64,000 bases of DNA, from NCBI RefSeq assembly GCF_040081925.1, contig NZ_JBEBMF010000002.1:1054001-1118000 (forward strand). The letters are read 5' to 3'. Position numbers and translations under genes: made by a program. The DNA is from Mesorhizobium_K quangtriensis (GTDB taxonomy: Bacteria > Pseudomonadota > Alphaproteobacteria > Rhizobiales > Rhizobiaceae). Within the stretch, counting starts at the first letter, position 1; every line of letters begins with the position of its first letter. The notes beneath the pieces are model-generated. The model was given only the letters and a program-made list of their open reading frames with translations. It made no database searches and was not told where the DNA came from. Below are positions 1-8,613 of this stretch, piece after piece.

Positions 1-297
1 CAGAATGTGCCACAGCACGATACCGTATCCGACGGTAAGATCGATTCGGCCCGCCGCCATCGGGATCATCGCCGCCAGCGACAGGATAGCGATGATCGCC
101 TTGTCGCCGAGGATGGAACGCAGGTTCAGCATCGTCGGGAAGGTGTTGGGCAGGAGGATCGAGAAGATGACGATCAGCAGCACCGTGAAGATGAGCAGGC
201 CATAGACCGGAATGAGCCTGGCGATCTTCTGGCCAAGCGACATCGTCTCCAATTCGACGGCGGTCGGCTCCAGTGCAGTCGACTTGACGGATTGCAT
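1..297 (-). CDS. Ribose-type ABC transporter permease (RbsC family), N-terminal part
   Basis: The frame is open from an ATG at 297 to the window edge, giving 99 residues; the C-terminal part lies outside. A short polar N-terminus is followed by a first hydrophobic helix (about residues 33-50) and then the segment LNLRSILGDKAIIAILSLAA and MAAGRIDLTVGYG, which is the typical start of the BPD_transp_2 domain of sugar permeases, including the G-x-IDLTVG signature. It lies 4 bp downstream of the ATPase gene on the same strand, so the two form one import operon. The binding protein is not visible and may lie outside. The sugar transported cannot be read from this fragment. Confidence 0.85.
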   Translation of the reverse strand, partial: MQSVKSTALEPTAVELETMSLGQKIARLIPVYGLLIFTVLLIVIFSILLPNTFPTMLNLRSILGDKAIIAILSLAAMIPMAAGRIDLTVGYGIVLWHIL

Positions 298-301
298 GTG
301 T

Positions 302-1855
302 CTATCGACCTCCAGCCTGAATTGGGACGGCGCGGTGCGAGGTGCTTTCCGCCATGGATGAGGCAAGCGTCACGGCCTCTACGCTCATCGCACCTTCATC
401 GATCTCGCTCTCGATCTTCCCGTTGCGAAACACGAGGGCGCGATGGCAGATAGCCGCCACCTCCTCGAAATCGGTGGAGATGAGCAGGATGGCTTGGCCG
501 GCCTCGAGCTGGCGCGCGAGCAGCCGGTAGATTTCGTTCTTGGCTCCTACATCGACGCCGGCGGTGGGGTCTTCGAGGATGAGAACCTCGGGCGCGACGC
601 GGATCCAACGTGACAATACGACCTTCTGCTGGTTGCCTCCCGAAAGGCTTTCGATCGGCGCTTCGGGCGCATTCGGCACGAGGCCGACGCTGCGGCCGGC
701 ATCTCGGCATTCCGCAACCTCCGCGGCGGGCGATCTCCACGACAGCAGACTGCTACCGATCGCGAGCGGATTCAGATACATGTTCTCCCGGATCGACAGT
801 CCGGGCGCGATCGATTCCGCAAGGCGATCCGCACCGATCACGCCAAGGCCTCCCGCGATTGCCTTATCGGGAGAGGAATGATCCAGCCGCTTTCCGTGGA
901 TCGTAACGGTCCCGGAAACCTGCGGTTCGTCGCCGATCAGGATGCGGCTGACCACTTCGTGGCCGGCGCCACGCAGGCCAACGAGGCCGACGATCTCGCC
1001 ACGCTTGACGGAAAAGGATACCGGGCCAACGGTTTCGCCGGCAACATCCGTGCAGACGAGGACCGTCTCGGACTCCTTGCTGGGTGGCCGCACGAAGGCG
1101 TTTTCCAGCGCGCGCCCGATGATGGAACTGACCAGGCTTTCCGGGTTCGACTCCGAGGTCCGCCGCGAATCCGCTACGCGGCCATCGCGCAGCACGAGAA
1201 GGCAATCCGAGATGGCGAAAATCTCGTCGAGGCGGTGAGAAACGTAGATCATGCTGACGCCGCGCTTCTTGAGGCCGCGCAGCACGGAAAACAGCACTTC
1301 GACGTCGTCCTTCGGCAGGCTGGCCGTCGGTTCGTCCAGAACCAGCACGCTTGCCCCGATGCCAACGGCGCGGGCGATCGCAACCAGCGACTTTTCGGTG
1401 CGCGTGAGATCGCTGACCCGTTTGCGCGGGTCGATGGCCGGCGCGATATCCTTGAGCGACTGTCGCGCCTGCTCTTCAACCCGCGTCCAGTCGATGAGGC
1501 CGAACCGGCGCGTGAAGCCCTGCGCCATGGCGATGTTCTCGGCGACCGTCATCCACTCGATCAGGCCAAGATCCTGATGGACGAAAGCGATCGCGTGGCG
1601 GTCGCGGCGAAGATCATAGGGCTTGCCGTCGAGCATGACTTCGCCGCTGTCGGCGGCGATGACGCCCGCCAGTATCTTCACCAGCGTGGATTTGCCGGCG
1701 CCGTTCTGCCCGAGAAGGGCGAGGATTTCGCCACGCGGCAGCGTCAGGTCGACATCCTGCACCGCCTTCGTCGCGCCAAACGTCTTGTAGAGCCCCCTGA
1801 TGGTCAGGGCATCGGACGCGCCAGCTTCGGGCACAAGAGCAGCCTCGGTCGTCAT
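302..1855 (-). CDS. Sugar ABC transporter ATP-binding protein (RbsA/MglA family)
   Basis: This is a 517-residue protein with two tandem ABC domains, the usual layout for ribose/galactose-type importers. The first domain has Walker A GQNGAGKSTL and Walker B VLVLDEPTAS; its signature loop is degenerate (SDLTRTEKSL). The second lacks a normal Walker A (VGLRGAGHEV), as is common in this family, but keeps LSGGNQQKVVLSRW and a Walker B-like LEDPTAGVD. I chose the ATG at 1855, not one 48 bp upstream, because a GGGGAGGAGGG ribosome site precedes it and the family N-terminus (LTIRGLYKTFGATKAVQDV) begins soon after. It is followed by the permease gene. The upstream intergenic region is shared with a divergent AraC regulator. 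Confidence 0.9.
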   Translation of the reverse strand: MTTEAALVPEAGASDALTIRGLYKTFGATKAVQDVDLTLPRGEILALLGQNGAGKSTLVKILAGVIAADSGEVMLDGKPYDLRRDRHAIAFVHQDLGLIEWMTVAENIAMAQGFTRRFGLIDWTRVEEQARQSLKDIAPAIDPRKRVSDLTRTEKSLVAIARAVGIGASVLVLDEPTASLPKDDVEVLFSVLRGLKKRGVSMIYVSHRLDEIFAISDCLLVLRDGRVADSRRTSESNPESLVSSIIGRALENAFVRPPSKESETVLVCTDVAGETVGPVSFSVKRGEIVGLVGLRGAGHEVVSRILIGDEPQVSGTVTIHGKRLDHSSPDKAIAGGLGVIGADRLAESIAPGLSIRENMYLNPLAIGSSLLSWRSPAAEVAECRDAGRSVGLVPNAPEAPIESLSGGNQQKVVLSRWIRVAPEVLILEDPTAGVDVGAKNEIYRLLARQLEAGQAILLISTDFEEVAAICHRALVFRNGKIESEIDEGAMSVEAVTLASSMAESTSHRAVPIQAGGR

Positions 1856-2025
1856 GACGTGCCCTCCTCCCCAGAACGGCTCATGAATTCGATAGCGATA
1901 CAATGCTGGCCATTTTTCTAAAAATATGCAAGAACAATCTTATTCGTGCAGTGCACACAAACATTTCTGCGTCTTTCGACAGCGTTCGCGGCCTGACAGA
2001 GCCTCGGTGGAACAGGGAGAAACAG

Positions 2026-2934
2026 GTGCCTAGAGGTGTAACGACCGCCGCCAGGCTCGAGCGAACGACAAGGCCGTTCAAGCTGATACCGGGAGGGGCG
2101 CGCCGCTTCTCGGAAAGCGAGTCCCGCGAGCCTTCAATCGCCGTGATCGACTGCAACCGCTGGAGCGAATCCTCTGCGGGCGACCGCATGCACAAGATGA
2201 TCCTGGTCATGCAGGGGCAGATCGACGTCGAGGGCGGATCCGGCGGATGGCTCGTCATACCCAACCACATGATCTTCGTTCCGGCCGACCGCCCCTTCAA
2301 CCTGCGCACGTCGCGCGGCATGCGCGCGCATGTCGTTTTCCTCGATCCCAAGGATCATCCCTGGCACCATCACGGCTGCTGGGTGACGCAGGCCAATCCG
2401 CTTGTCCACGAACTGCTTGCGCTCATGCTAAGCATCGCACAGCGGGGGTCGGACGGAGCCGACACACTGCGTCAGCTTTTCAGGACGCTCTCGCACCTTT
2501 GCCAGGAATGGTTCTCCAATCCCAAGATGCTGTGGCTTCCCGCGGCGAAATCCGACGAGATGCGTGCCTTCATCAATTATGTCAGCGCACATCTGGAGGA
2601 CGCCACTGTTTCCGACGCCTGTGACGCCTGCCATCTCGCTCCACGCACCATGCAGCGCCTATCGCACGAAGAGTTCTCTTTCGGGCTGAAGACACTGATC
2701 ATGGAGGTCCGGATGATGCGCGCCATGGAACTGCTCGCACAGGATAACCTGCCGATCGAAGCCGTCGCGCAGAATGTGGGTTATTCGAGCGTCAGTTCGT
2801 TCACGACGGCTTTCAGCAACCGCTCCGGCATGTCGCCGGGCGAATATCGGCAACGCAATCGAGCCGCATTGCAGTGCTGCCGCGACCATGCGGATACCGC
2901 ACTGCAACATAAGGCCGAAAAAAGTAATAACTGA
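2026..2934 (+). CDS. AraC-family transcriptional regulator
   Basis: The protein is about 302 residues. The N-terminal half is a cupin-like effector region (MILVMQGQIDVEGGSGGWL, then VPADRPFNL). The C-terminal 100 residues form two helix-turn-helix units, ending in the AraC signature IEAVAQNVGYSSVSSFTTAF followed by GMSPGEYR. I prefer the GTG at 2026 because GGGAG precedes it by about 6 bases; an in-frame ATG at 1903 would add 41 residues encoded by AT-rich DNA that looks more like promoter. The gene is divergent from the ribose-type ABC operon and 58 bp ahead of the aldolase gene, so it probably regulates both in response to the transported sugar. Confidence 0.85.
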   Translation: MPRGVTTAARLERTTRPFKLIPGGARRFSESESREPSIAVIDCNRWSESSAGDRMHKMILVMQGQIDVEGGSGGWLVIPNHMIFVPADRPFNLRTSRGMRAHVVFLDPKDHPWHHHGCWVTQANPLVHELLALMLSIAQRGSDGADTLRQLFRTLSHLCQEWFSNPKMLWLPAAKSDEMRAFINYVSAHLEDATVSDACDACHLAPRTMQRLSHEEFSFGLKTLIMEVRMMRAMELLAQDNLPIEAVAQNVGYSSVSSFTTAFSNRSGMSPGEYRQRNRAALQCCRDHADTALQHKAEKSNN

Positions 2935-2992
2935 AAGAATTTTCTAGTTTTGGTATGCCGGCAAACGACAGTCGCATCTCACGGAGGACGCC

Positions 2993-3922
2993 TTGCCCAC
3001 CGAACTGCTTAGCGGGGTATTCGCCCCGGTGCTTACACCATTCAAGGCCGACCTTTCCATCGACAAGAGGGCCCACCTCCGCTTCTGCAAATGGCTGCTG
3101 GCCAACAATGCAGGCCTCGCCGTCTTCGGCACCAATTCCGAAGCCAACTCGTTGTCAGTGGACGAGCGGTTGGAACTCCTCGACAATCTGCTGGCCAGTG
3201 GAATTCCTGCATCGCGGCTGGTTCCGGGGACAGCAGCAAGCGCCCTGCCCGACAGCGTTGTGCTCACCCGTGCGGCGGTGAATGCCGGCTCGGCGGCTGT
3301 TTTGATGCTGCCGCCCTTCTTCTACAAGAACGTCAGCGAGGACGGCGTTTTCGCCAGCTATGCGGAAGTTATCGAGCGGATCGGCGACGCGAGCCTGAAG
3401 GTGCTACTCTATCACATCCCGCAGTTTTCCGGCGTCCCGATCACGCTTCCGCTGATCGACAGGCTGGTTTCGCGCTATCCGGACACCGTCGTGGGCCTGA
3501 AGGATTCGTCCGGCGTGCTTGAAAACACGCTGAGCGTGCTGCGCGAATTCCCGCAACTGCGCGTGTTCTGCGCCAGCGAATCCCTGCTCCTCGAAACCAT
3601 GCGCCACGGCGGCGCGGGCTGCATTTCGGCCTGCGCGAACGTCAATCCGGCGGCGATCGATAGTCTCTGCAATAACTGGGATCAGCCAAACGCGGAAAGT
3701 CTCCAGCAGGTCCTCAACCCAGTGCGCAAGATATTCGAAACAAGGCCGATGATTGCCGCTCTCAAGACCGCGACGGCGCGGCTAGGTAGCCATGCGGACT
3801 TTGCCACAGTCCGGCCACCGCTTGTACGTTTCGGCGAGGCGCAGGGCGACGAATTGATGTCGGCGCTGGCAGCGGTAGGTTTCGCTATGCCAGGCCTTTC
3901 GGGCGAACTGAGCCAGGGCTGA
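2993..3922 (+). CDS. Dihydrodipicolinate synthase/N-acetylneuraminate lyase family aldolase
   Basis: The 309-residue protein is a class I (Schiff-base) aldolase TIM barrel. The catalytic lysine is Lys170 in VVGLKDSSG, and Tyr140 in LLYHIP matches the YxxP proton-relay motif. GTNSEA at 47-52 is the variant of the GTTGE substrate loop. The start is a TTG at 2993 with GGAGG 5 bases upstream; no better ATG exists. Family members act in lysine synthesis, sialic acid breakdown and keto-deoxy-sugar cleavage. The location next to a sugar transporter and an AraC regulator favours a catabolic sugar-acid or keto-acid lyase. The exact substrate is not readable. Confidence 0.85.
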   Translation: MPTELLSGVFAPVLTPFKADLSIDKRAHLRFCKWLLANNAGLAVFGTNSEANSLSVDERLELLDNLLASGIPASRLVPGTAASALPDSVVLTRAAVNAGSAAVLMLPPFFYKNVSEDGVFASYAEVIERIGDASLKVLLYHIPQFSGVPITLPLIDRLVSRYPDTVVGLKDSSGVLENTLSVLREFPQLRVFCASESLLLETMRHGGAGCISACANVNPAAIDSLCNNWDQPNAESLQQVLNPVRKIFETRPMIAALKTATARLGSHADFATVRPPLVRFGEAQGDELMSALAAVGFAMPGLSGELSQG

Positions 3923-4032
3923 TCGCGATACGGCGCCCGTCAGCCTTTTCACCCGTATGTAACCTTGGGCGAACGGCTTGCCGTAGGCGAAGACCATAAA
4001 ATGGAGCTGTACCCAGTAAGGCAGCCTCCGCA

Positions 4033-5655
4033 TCAAGCTTCAATTGGACACTCAGTCGTCCCGTCGTAGCCAAATGACATCTCATCGATCACTTTGCGCT
4101 GGCGATGCATTTCCAGGAACACCCGGTAGTCGTGATCGAAGCGCGCCTTCGCTTCATGTTTTGGACGTCGTTCCCTGCCTGGCTGGCGCATGCCGGCGCA
4201 TGCGCTGGCCACGTCCGGGTAGAGACCCGCAGCGGTTGCTGCGAGCGCCGCCGTGCCGGTCAGCACCGCTTCGTCCGCTATCGGCTCCACAACCGTGCAG
4301 CCGACGGCATCGGCGTAGAGCTCCATCAACAGCGGGTTCTTCGTGTGACCGCCTGTGACGTGCAATGTGTCGATAACAAAGCCGCTGGCGTTCAGCGTGT
4401 CCAGGATGTGCCTCACGCCCAGCGCGATGCCGACCGCGGTGCGCCAGTAGAGGTGGCACAGACTGTCGAAGGACGCATCCAGGTTTAGCCCGCTGATGAC
4501 GCCAAGCGCATGCGGGTCAGCCAGCGGCGACCGGTTGCCATGAAAATCCGGCAGGACATGGAGCCGGCCGGCGAGATCGAGACCCTGTTCTGCACGCACC
4601 GCCATGATGCGCTCGGCTATCGCGCGATGACGATCTGCCGTCGGCTCGCCCCCCGCGCCATGCAGGCGGATGATGTGATCGAGCAGCGCGCCGGTTGCTG
4701 ACTGCCCGCCCTCCGCGATCCAGCAGTCAGGCAAAGCCGCGCCGTAGTAGGGACCCCAGCCTCCGACAAACGCTTCGGCGGTCGGCGACATCGCCATCAC
4801 GCAACTCGATGTGCCGGCTATAAGCGCCAGATGGCGTTTGAGGTCACCGACGCCGCCGGCGAGACCGCCAATCACGCCGAGCGCGCCGGCATACGCATCG
4901 ATCACGCCCGTCGCCACCCGGCAATCCGAGGTTAGGCCGAGTTCCCTCGCCGATTGCGCAGTGAGAGGTCCGAGATCGGACCCGACGGGGCTGGCGGTTT
5001 CAGGCAGGCCCGCGCGCGCAAAGATGTCGTCCAGCCCCACGCCGGCAAAAAAGTCGCGCTGCCACCCCGGATTCTCGTGCGCGAGATAGGTCCATTTGCA
5101 AGTCATCGTACACAGCGATCGCGCCTGCGACCCTGACGCGCGCCAGGCGAGATAATCGGCCAGGTCGAATATGTGGCTCGCCCGTTTCCAGCTTGCCGGC
5201 ATATGCCGCTTCAGCCACATGAGCTTTGGCGTCGCCATCTCGGGCGACATGACGCCGCCCAGATAGTCGAGGACGCGATGGCCGGTGGCCGTACACTCAT
5301 CTGCCTCCGCGAGCGCACGGTGGTCGAGCCAGACGATCGTGTCCCACCGATTCTCGCCGCTTGTCGAGACGCTCACCTGTCCGCCGTCCGCGTCAACGAC
5401 GACGATCGAGCATGTGGCGTCGAAGCTTATACCGGCAACGGACTGCGGTGGGACATTGGCTCTGGCCATCGCTCCCTTCACGGCGTGGCAGACCGCACCC
5501 CAGATGTCGCGGGAATCATGCTCCGCGTGATCCGCCTGCGCCCTATGCATCTGGATGGGATGTTCGGCGCGGCCAATCAGCGTACCTACTTGGTCGAAAA
5601 CACCCGCCCGCGCGCTTCCCGTCCCCACATCGACGGCGCAGACATATCGTTCCAT
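4033..5655 (-). CDS. FGGY-family carbohydrate (pentulose) kinase
   Basis: The 540-residue protein opens with YVCAVDVGTGSARAGVFD, the ATP-binding phosphate-1 loop of FGGY kinases. It contains WLDHRA in the N-terminal sugar-binding domain and the C-terminal adenosine motif LHVTGGHTKNPLL. The length and the DATCS motif fit the ribitol/D-ribulose kinase branch better than glycerol kinase. It is the last gene of the polyol operon; its ATG overlaps the stop of the HAD phosphatase (TGATG). In this operon it most likely phosphorylates the ketose released by the upstream polyol dehydrogenases. The choice between D-ribulose, xylulose and another ketose is inference. Confidence 0.88.
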   Translation of the reverse strand: MERYVCAVDVGTGSARAGVFDQVGTLIGRAEHPIQMHRAQADHAEHDSRDIWGAVCHAVKGAMARANVPPQSVAGISFDATCSIVVVDADGGQVSVSTSGENRWDTIVWLDHRALAEADECTATGHRVLDYLGGVMSPEMATPKLMWLKRHMPASWKRASHIFDLADYLAWRASGSQARSLCTMTCKWTYLAHENPGWQRDFFAGVGLDDIFARAGLPETASPVGSDLGPLTAQSARELGLTSDCRVATGVIDAYAGALGVIGGLAGGVGDLKRHLALIAGTSSCVMAMSPTAEAFVGGWGPYYGAALPDCWIAEGGQSATGALLDHIIRLHGAGGEPTADRHRAIAERIMAVRAEQGLDLAGRLHVLPDFHGNRSPLADPHALGVISGLNLDASFDSLCHLYWRTAVGIALGVRHILDTLNASGFVIDTLHVTGGHTKNPLLMELYADAVGCTVVEPIADEAVLTGTAALAATAAGLYPDVASACAGMRQPGRERRPKHEAKARFDHDYRVFLEMHRQRKVIDEMSFGYDGTTECPIEA

Positions 5656-6335
5656 CAGCAGGCGCGCTCGTCTTTGTCCGCAAGCAGGTTAGGCAACTGC
5701 GTCATGTCCGAAAAGACGGCATCCGGCTTCAGAGACGCCAGTACATTTGTCAGGCCGGCATCGGCCGCATGCGAGGCGCCGGTGAAGGCAAGCACCCTCA
5801 TGCCGGCTCGCTTTGCGGCATCGATTCCGGCCGGACTATCCTCCACGACGACGCAATCCTCCTCTCGGACACCCATCTCGCTCGCTGCACGCAGGAAGAG
5901 ATCGGGCGCCGGCTTGCCCCTCGCTACCATAGAGGCACTGTATATGTGCGGTTCGAGCATTTCCAGCAGGCCGGTAAGCGACAGCGAAAGGCGGATTCGA
6001 TCCAGCCCGCTTGACGAGGCGACGCAACAGCGCGGCAAGCGCGGCAGCGTCTCGACGACTCCCGGCACAGGCCTTAGCGCGGCGCGAAAACGACGAAACG
6101 TCTCCGTCCTGATGTCGTCGAGTTGCGGGCGTGTCAGAGTAAGCCGGAAATCCTGCTCCAGAAGAGCCTCGATCGCACCCATGCTGCGGCCGAGAAACAA
6201 CCTGTAGGCATCGCTCTCGTTCAGGCTGAGACCAGCTTTGCGCAGATGATCCACCAGAACCGAGACGGAAATCGGCTCGCTGTCGACCAGCACGCCGTCA
6301 CAATCAAAAATCACGAGCTTTGGCGCGGGCGGCAT
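5655..6335 (-). CDS. HAD-superfamily (subfamily IA) phosphatase
   Basis: The 226-residue protein has all the HAD motifs. Motif I is VIFDCDGVLVDSEP near the N-terminus (nucleophile and acid/base Asp), motif II is CCVASSSG, and motifs III/IV are MVARGKPAPD followed by CVVVEDSPAGIDAA. A helical cap lies between residues 15 and 80, as in beta-phosphoglucomutase-like and sugar-phosphate phosphatases. It lies between mtlK and the FGGY kinase in the polyol operon and overlaps the kinase start. It probably removes phosphate from a polyol or sugar phosphate or limits a toxic intermediate, but the substrate is not known from sequence. Confidence 0.88.
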   Translation of the reverse strand: MPPAPKLVIFDCDGVLVDSEPISVSVLVDHLRKAGLSLNESDAYRLFLGRSMGAIEALLEQDFRLTLTRPQLDDIRTETFRRFRAALRPVPGVVETLPRLPRCCVASSSGLDRIRLSLSLTGLLEMLEPHIYSASMVARGKPAPDLFLRAASEMGVREEDCVVVEDSPAGIDAAKRAGMRVLAFTGASHAADAGLTNVLASLKPDAVFSDMTQLPNLLADKDERAC

Positions 6336-6350
6336 TGGACGGCCGCGCTC

Positions 6351-7826
6351 TCAGGCGCCACCGAGATAGCGCTGCACCGTTGCACGCGTGCCCTCTGACC
6401 AGAGCGATCTCAGGCCGCGTGAAAAAGCATCCGCAAAAGCGGTATTGCGGCCGACTTCACCGTAGATGTCGCCCATTGCCAGCCATGCTGGGGGATCGTC
6501 CTTCGCCTTTCTGGCTGTAGCAGTCATACGTTCCCAGTTGGGGTCATTCGGCTCGATGAGTGTCCCCGAGTCCATGGTGCCGAAGCAGTAGCGGCACCAA
6601 AGTGCCGATTCCAGCGCCAGGCCATTTATGCCTTGGCCAGCCTTCAACCTGTCAGCGATCGTTGGAATAATGAATTTCGGCTGCCGGTTGGACCCATCAA
6701 GGCAAAGCCTGCGGATCGTGTCGCCGATGGTGGGGTTGGAGAAGCGGCGTGCGATCAACGCGTAGTAATCGTCGAGCACGACGCCCGGCACTGGCGGCAC
6801 CGTCGGGATGATCTCTTCCTTCTCAAGCTTGTCCAGGAACGCCCGCACCATCGGGTCCTCCATCCCCTCATGGACGAAGTGGATGTCGAGTAGCCCGGAC
6901 ACGTAGGCGATCGTCGCATGTCCTCCGTTGAGGATTCGGATCTTCATGAGCTCAAAGGGTGACACGTCCTGTACGAACTGGACGCCGACTTCTTCCAGCG
7001 CAGGCCGGCCATTGGTGAACCTGTCTTCCAGGACCCACTGAATGAAGGGTTCGCAGAAGACCGGCCAGTTGTCCTCCACCTCGAAATCCCGAGAAAGCAT
7101 CGTGCGCTCGCGATCGGTCGTGGCGGGCGTGATGCGGTCGACCATTCCGTTCGGGAACGCCACGGTGTCGCAAACCCACGCTGCCAACTCCTTGTCGACC
7201 AACCCGGCCAGTCCCGTAACGGCATCGGCTGTCACCTTGCCGTTGTGAGGAATGTTGTCGCAGGACATGACTGTGAATGGTTTGAGCTTGAGCTCTCGCC
7301 GCCGGATAAGGCCTGCGAGGATCAACCCGAAAACAGTCGTCGGTTTTGCGATGTTTTTAGCATCAGAGACGATATCCGGATGCGCCGGGTCGAACTTCCC
7401 GGACGCCGGATTGATGAAATAGCCACCCTCGGTGATGGTGAGCGAGACGATGCGGATCGCAGGATCGGCGAGCTTGCCTATGATGGCATCAGCGTCGCCC
7501 GGTGTCAGGAAGTCGATCATCGCGCCGGTTACATGAGCCTGCTTGTGGCCGGCGTCTTGCTCGACAACGGTAGTCAGCCAATCCTGTTCCTTCAGCTTAA
7601 GGCGGCCAGCCTTCTCCCCCTCGAACACACCAGCGCCAACAATCGCCCAATTGAGACCCTTGCCGCTGTTGAAGAGCCGGTCGAGATAAACGGCCTGGTG
7701 CGAACGATGAAAGTTGCCGACGCCGAAATGCAGGATTCCTGCCTTCAGATCATTCCTCGCATAGCCAGGGACGGCGACGCCGGACGGCATCCTGTCCAGA
7801 TTGGAAAGGGAGAGTTTTACACTCAT
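6351..7826 (-). CDS. mtlK: Mannitol 2-dehydrogenase family polyol dehydrogenase
   Basis: At 491 residues this is a full-length long-chain mannitol dehydrogenase, which oxidises D-mannitol or D-arabinitol to the ketose with NAD. The N-terminal domain carries ILHFGVGNFHRSHQA, the family cofactor-binding start. The signature region TITEGGYFIN is followed by SCDNIPHNG, and the catalytic-domain stretch LMKIRILNGGHATIAYVSG contains the conserved lysine and the NGGH motif. It sits 15 bp after smoS and 15 bp before the HAD gene. The operon order smoEFGK-smoS-mtlK is the known rhizobial and Rhodobacter polyol operon, which supports the symbol. Fructuronate reductase is the main alternative and is less likely here. 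Confidence 0.92.
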   Translation of the reverse strand: MSVKLSLSNLDRMPSGVAVPGYARNDLKAGILHFGVGNFHRSHQAVYLDRLFNSGKGLNWAIVGAGVFEGEKAGRLKLKEQDWLTTVVEQDAGHKQAHVTGAMIDFLTPGDADAIIGKLADPAIRIVSLTITEGGYFINPASGKFDPAHPDIVSDAKNIAKPTTVFGLILAGLIRRRELKLKPFTVMSCDNIPHNGKVTADAVTGLAGLVDKELAAWVCDTVAFPNGMVDRITPATTDRERTMLSRDFEVEDNWPVFCEPFIQWVLEDRFTNGRPALEEVGVQFVQDVSPFELMKIRILNGGHATIAYVSGLLDIHFVHEGMEDPMVRAFLDKLEKEEIIPTVPPVPGVVLDDYYALIARRFSNPTIGDTIRRLCLDGSNRQPKFIIPTIADRLKAGQGINGLALESALWCRYCFGTMDSGTLIEPNDPNWERMTATARKAKDDPPAWLAMGDIYGEVGRNTAFADAFSRGLRSLWSEGTRATVQRYLGGA

Positions 7827-7841
7827 CGAACCCGATACCTT

Positions 7842-8612
7842 TCAACTCATCCAGTTGCCGCCGTCGACATTGTAGGTCTGCGCCACGATGTAGTCGGCTT
7901 CCGAGCTGGCGAGGAAGATCGCCATACCGGTCAAGTCGTCGGGCGTTGCCATGCGCCCATAGGGCACAGCCTCGCCCACAAGCTTCTTCTTCTCGCCGGG
8001 CTTGCGGTTCTCGTATTTCGCAAACAGGGCGTCGACGCCGTCCCAGTGCTCGCCGTCGACCACGCCCGGCGCAATCGCATTGACGTTGATGCGGTGTTTG
8101 ATCAGGTCGAGCCCGGCCGATTGGGTTAGCGAAATGACGGCTGCCTTGGTGGCGCAATAGACGGCGACGAGTGCTTCGCCCCGCCGCCCCGCCTGGCTCG
8201 CCATGTTGATGATCTTGCCGCCCTTGCCCCGGGCAATCATCGAGCGGGCTGCAGCTTGCAGCGTAAACAATGCGCCGGCGACGTTGACCGAAAACAGCCT
8301 GTCATAGCTTGCTCTGGTGATATCGACGATGGGCGCAGCATCGAACAAGGCAGCGTTGTTCACGAGAATGTCGAGCCCTCCCGCTTTCTGCTCGACCGCA
8401 CGAATGGCAGCATCGATCGAGTCCTGGCTCGTGACATCCAAATGCACTGCATAGGCTTGCGGCCCAATTGCGCTCGCTGTCCGCTCGGCTGCGGCGAGGT
8501 TGATATCGCCGATCGCCACCGTCGCGCCCTCGCGCACATAGGCTTCGGCGAAGGCCCGGCCAATGCCGCGTGCGGCCCCGGTGATCAGCGCCGATCTGCC
8601 TGCAAGCCGCAT
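7842..8612 (-). CDS. smoS: Short-chain dehydrogenase, sorbitol (L-iditol 2-) dehydrogenase type
   Basis: The 256-residue classical SDR carries the cofactor loop TGAARGIG, the NNAA motif at LVNNAALFD, the catalytic Ser in MASQAG, YCATK with the Tyr/Lys pair, and a C-terminal VDGGNWMS. The start at 8612 leaves a 1-bp gap after the ATPase gene; an ATG 48 bp upstream would overlap that gene and add a non-family tail. In this operon the enzyme should oxidise sorbitol to fructose, or galactitol to tagatose, with NAD. The long loop with GVVDGEHWDGVDALFAKYE is typical of the SmoS/GatDH branch. Confidence 0.92.
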   Translation of the reverse strand: MRLAGRSALITGAARGIGRAFAEAYVREGATVAIGDINLAAAERTASAIGPQAYAVHLDVTSQDSIDAAIRAVEQKAGGLDILVNNAALFDAAPIVDITRASYDRLFSVNVAGALFTLQAAARSMIARGKGGKIINMASQAGRRGEALVAVYCATKAAVISLTQSAGLDLIKHRINVNAIAPGVVDGEHWDGVDALFAKYENRKPGEKKKLVGEAVPYGRMATPDDLTGMAIFLASSEADYIVAQTYNVDGGNWMS

Positions 8613-8613
8613 C

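Noticed and set aside
878..1921. Long plus-strand open frame (about 347 codons) opposite the sugar ABC ATPase gene
   Set aside because: It is the antisense of a clear two-domain ABC ATPase; its translation has no motifs.
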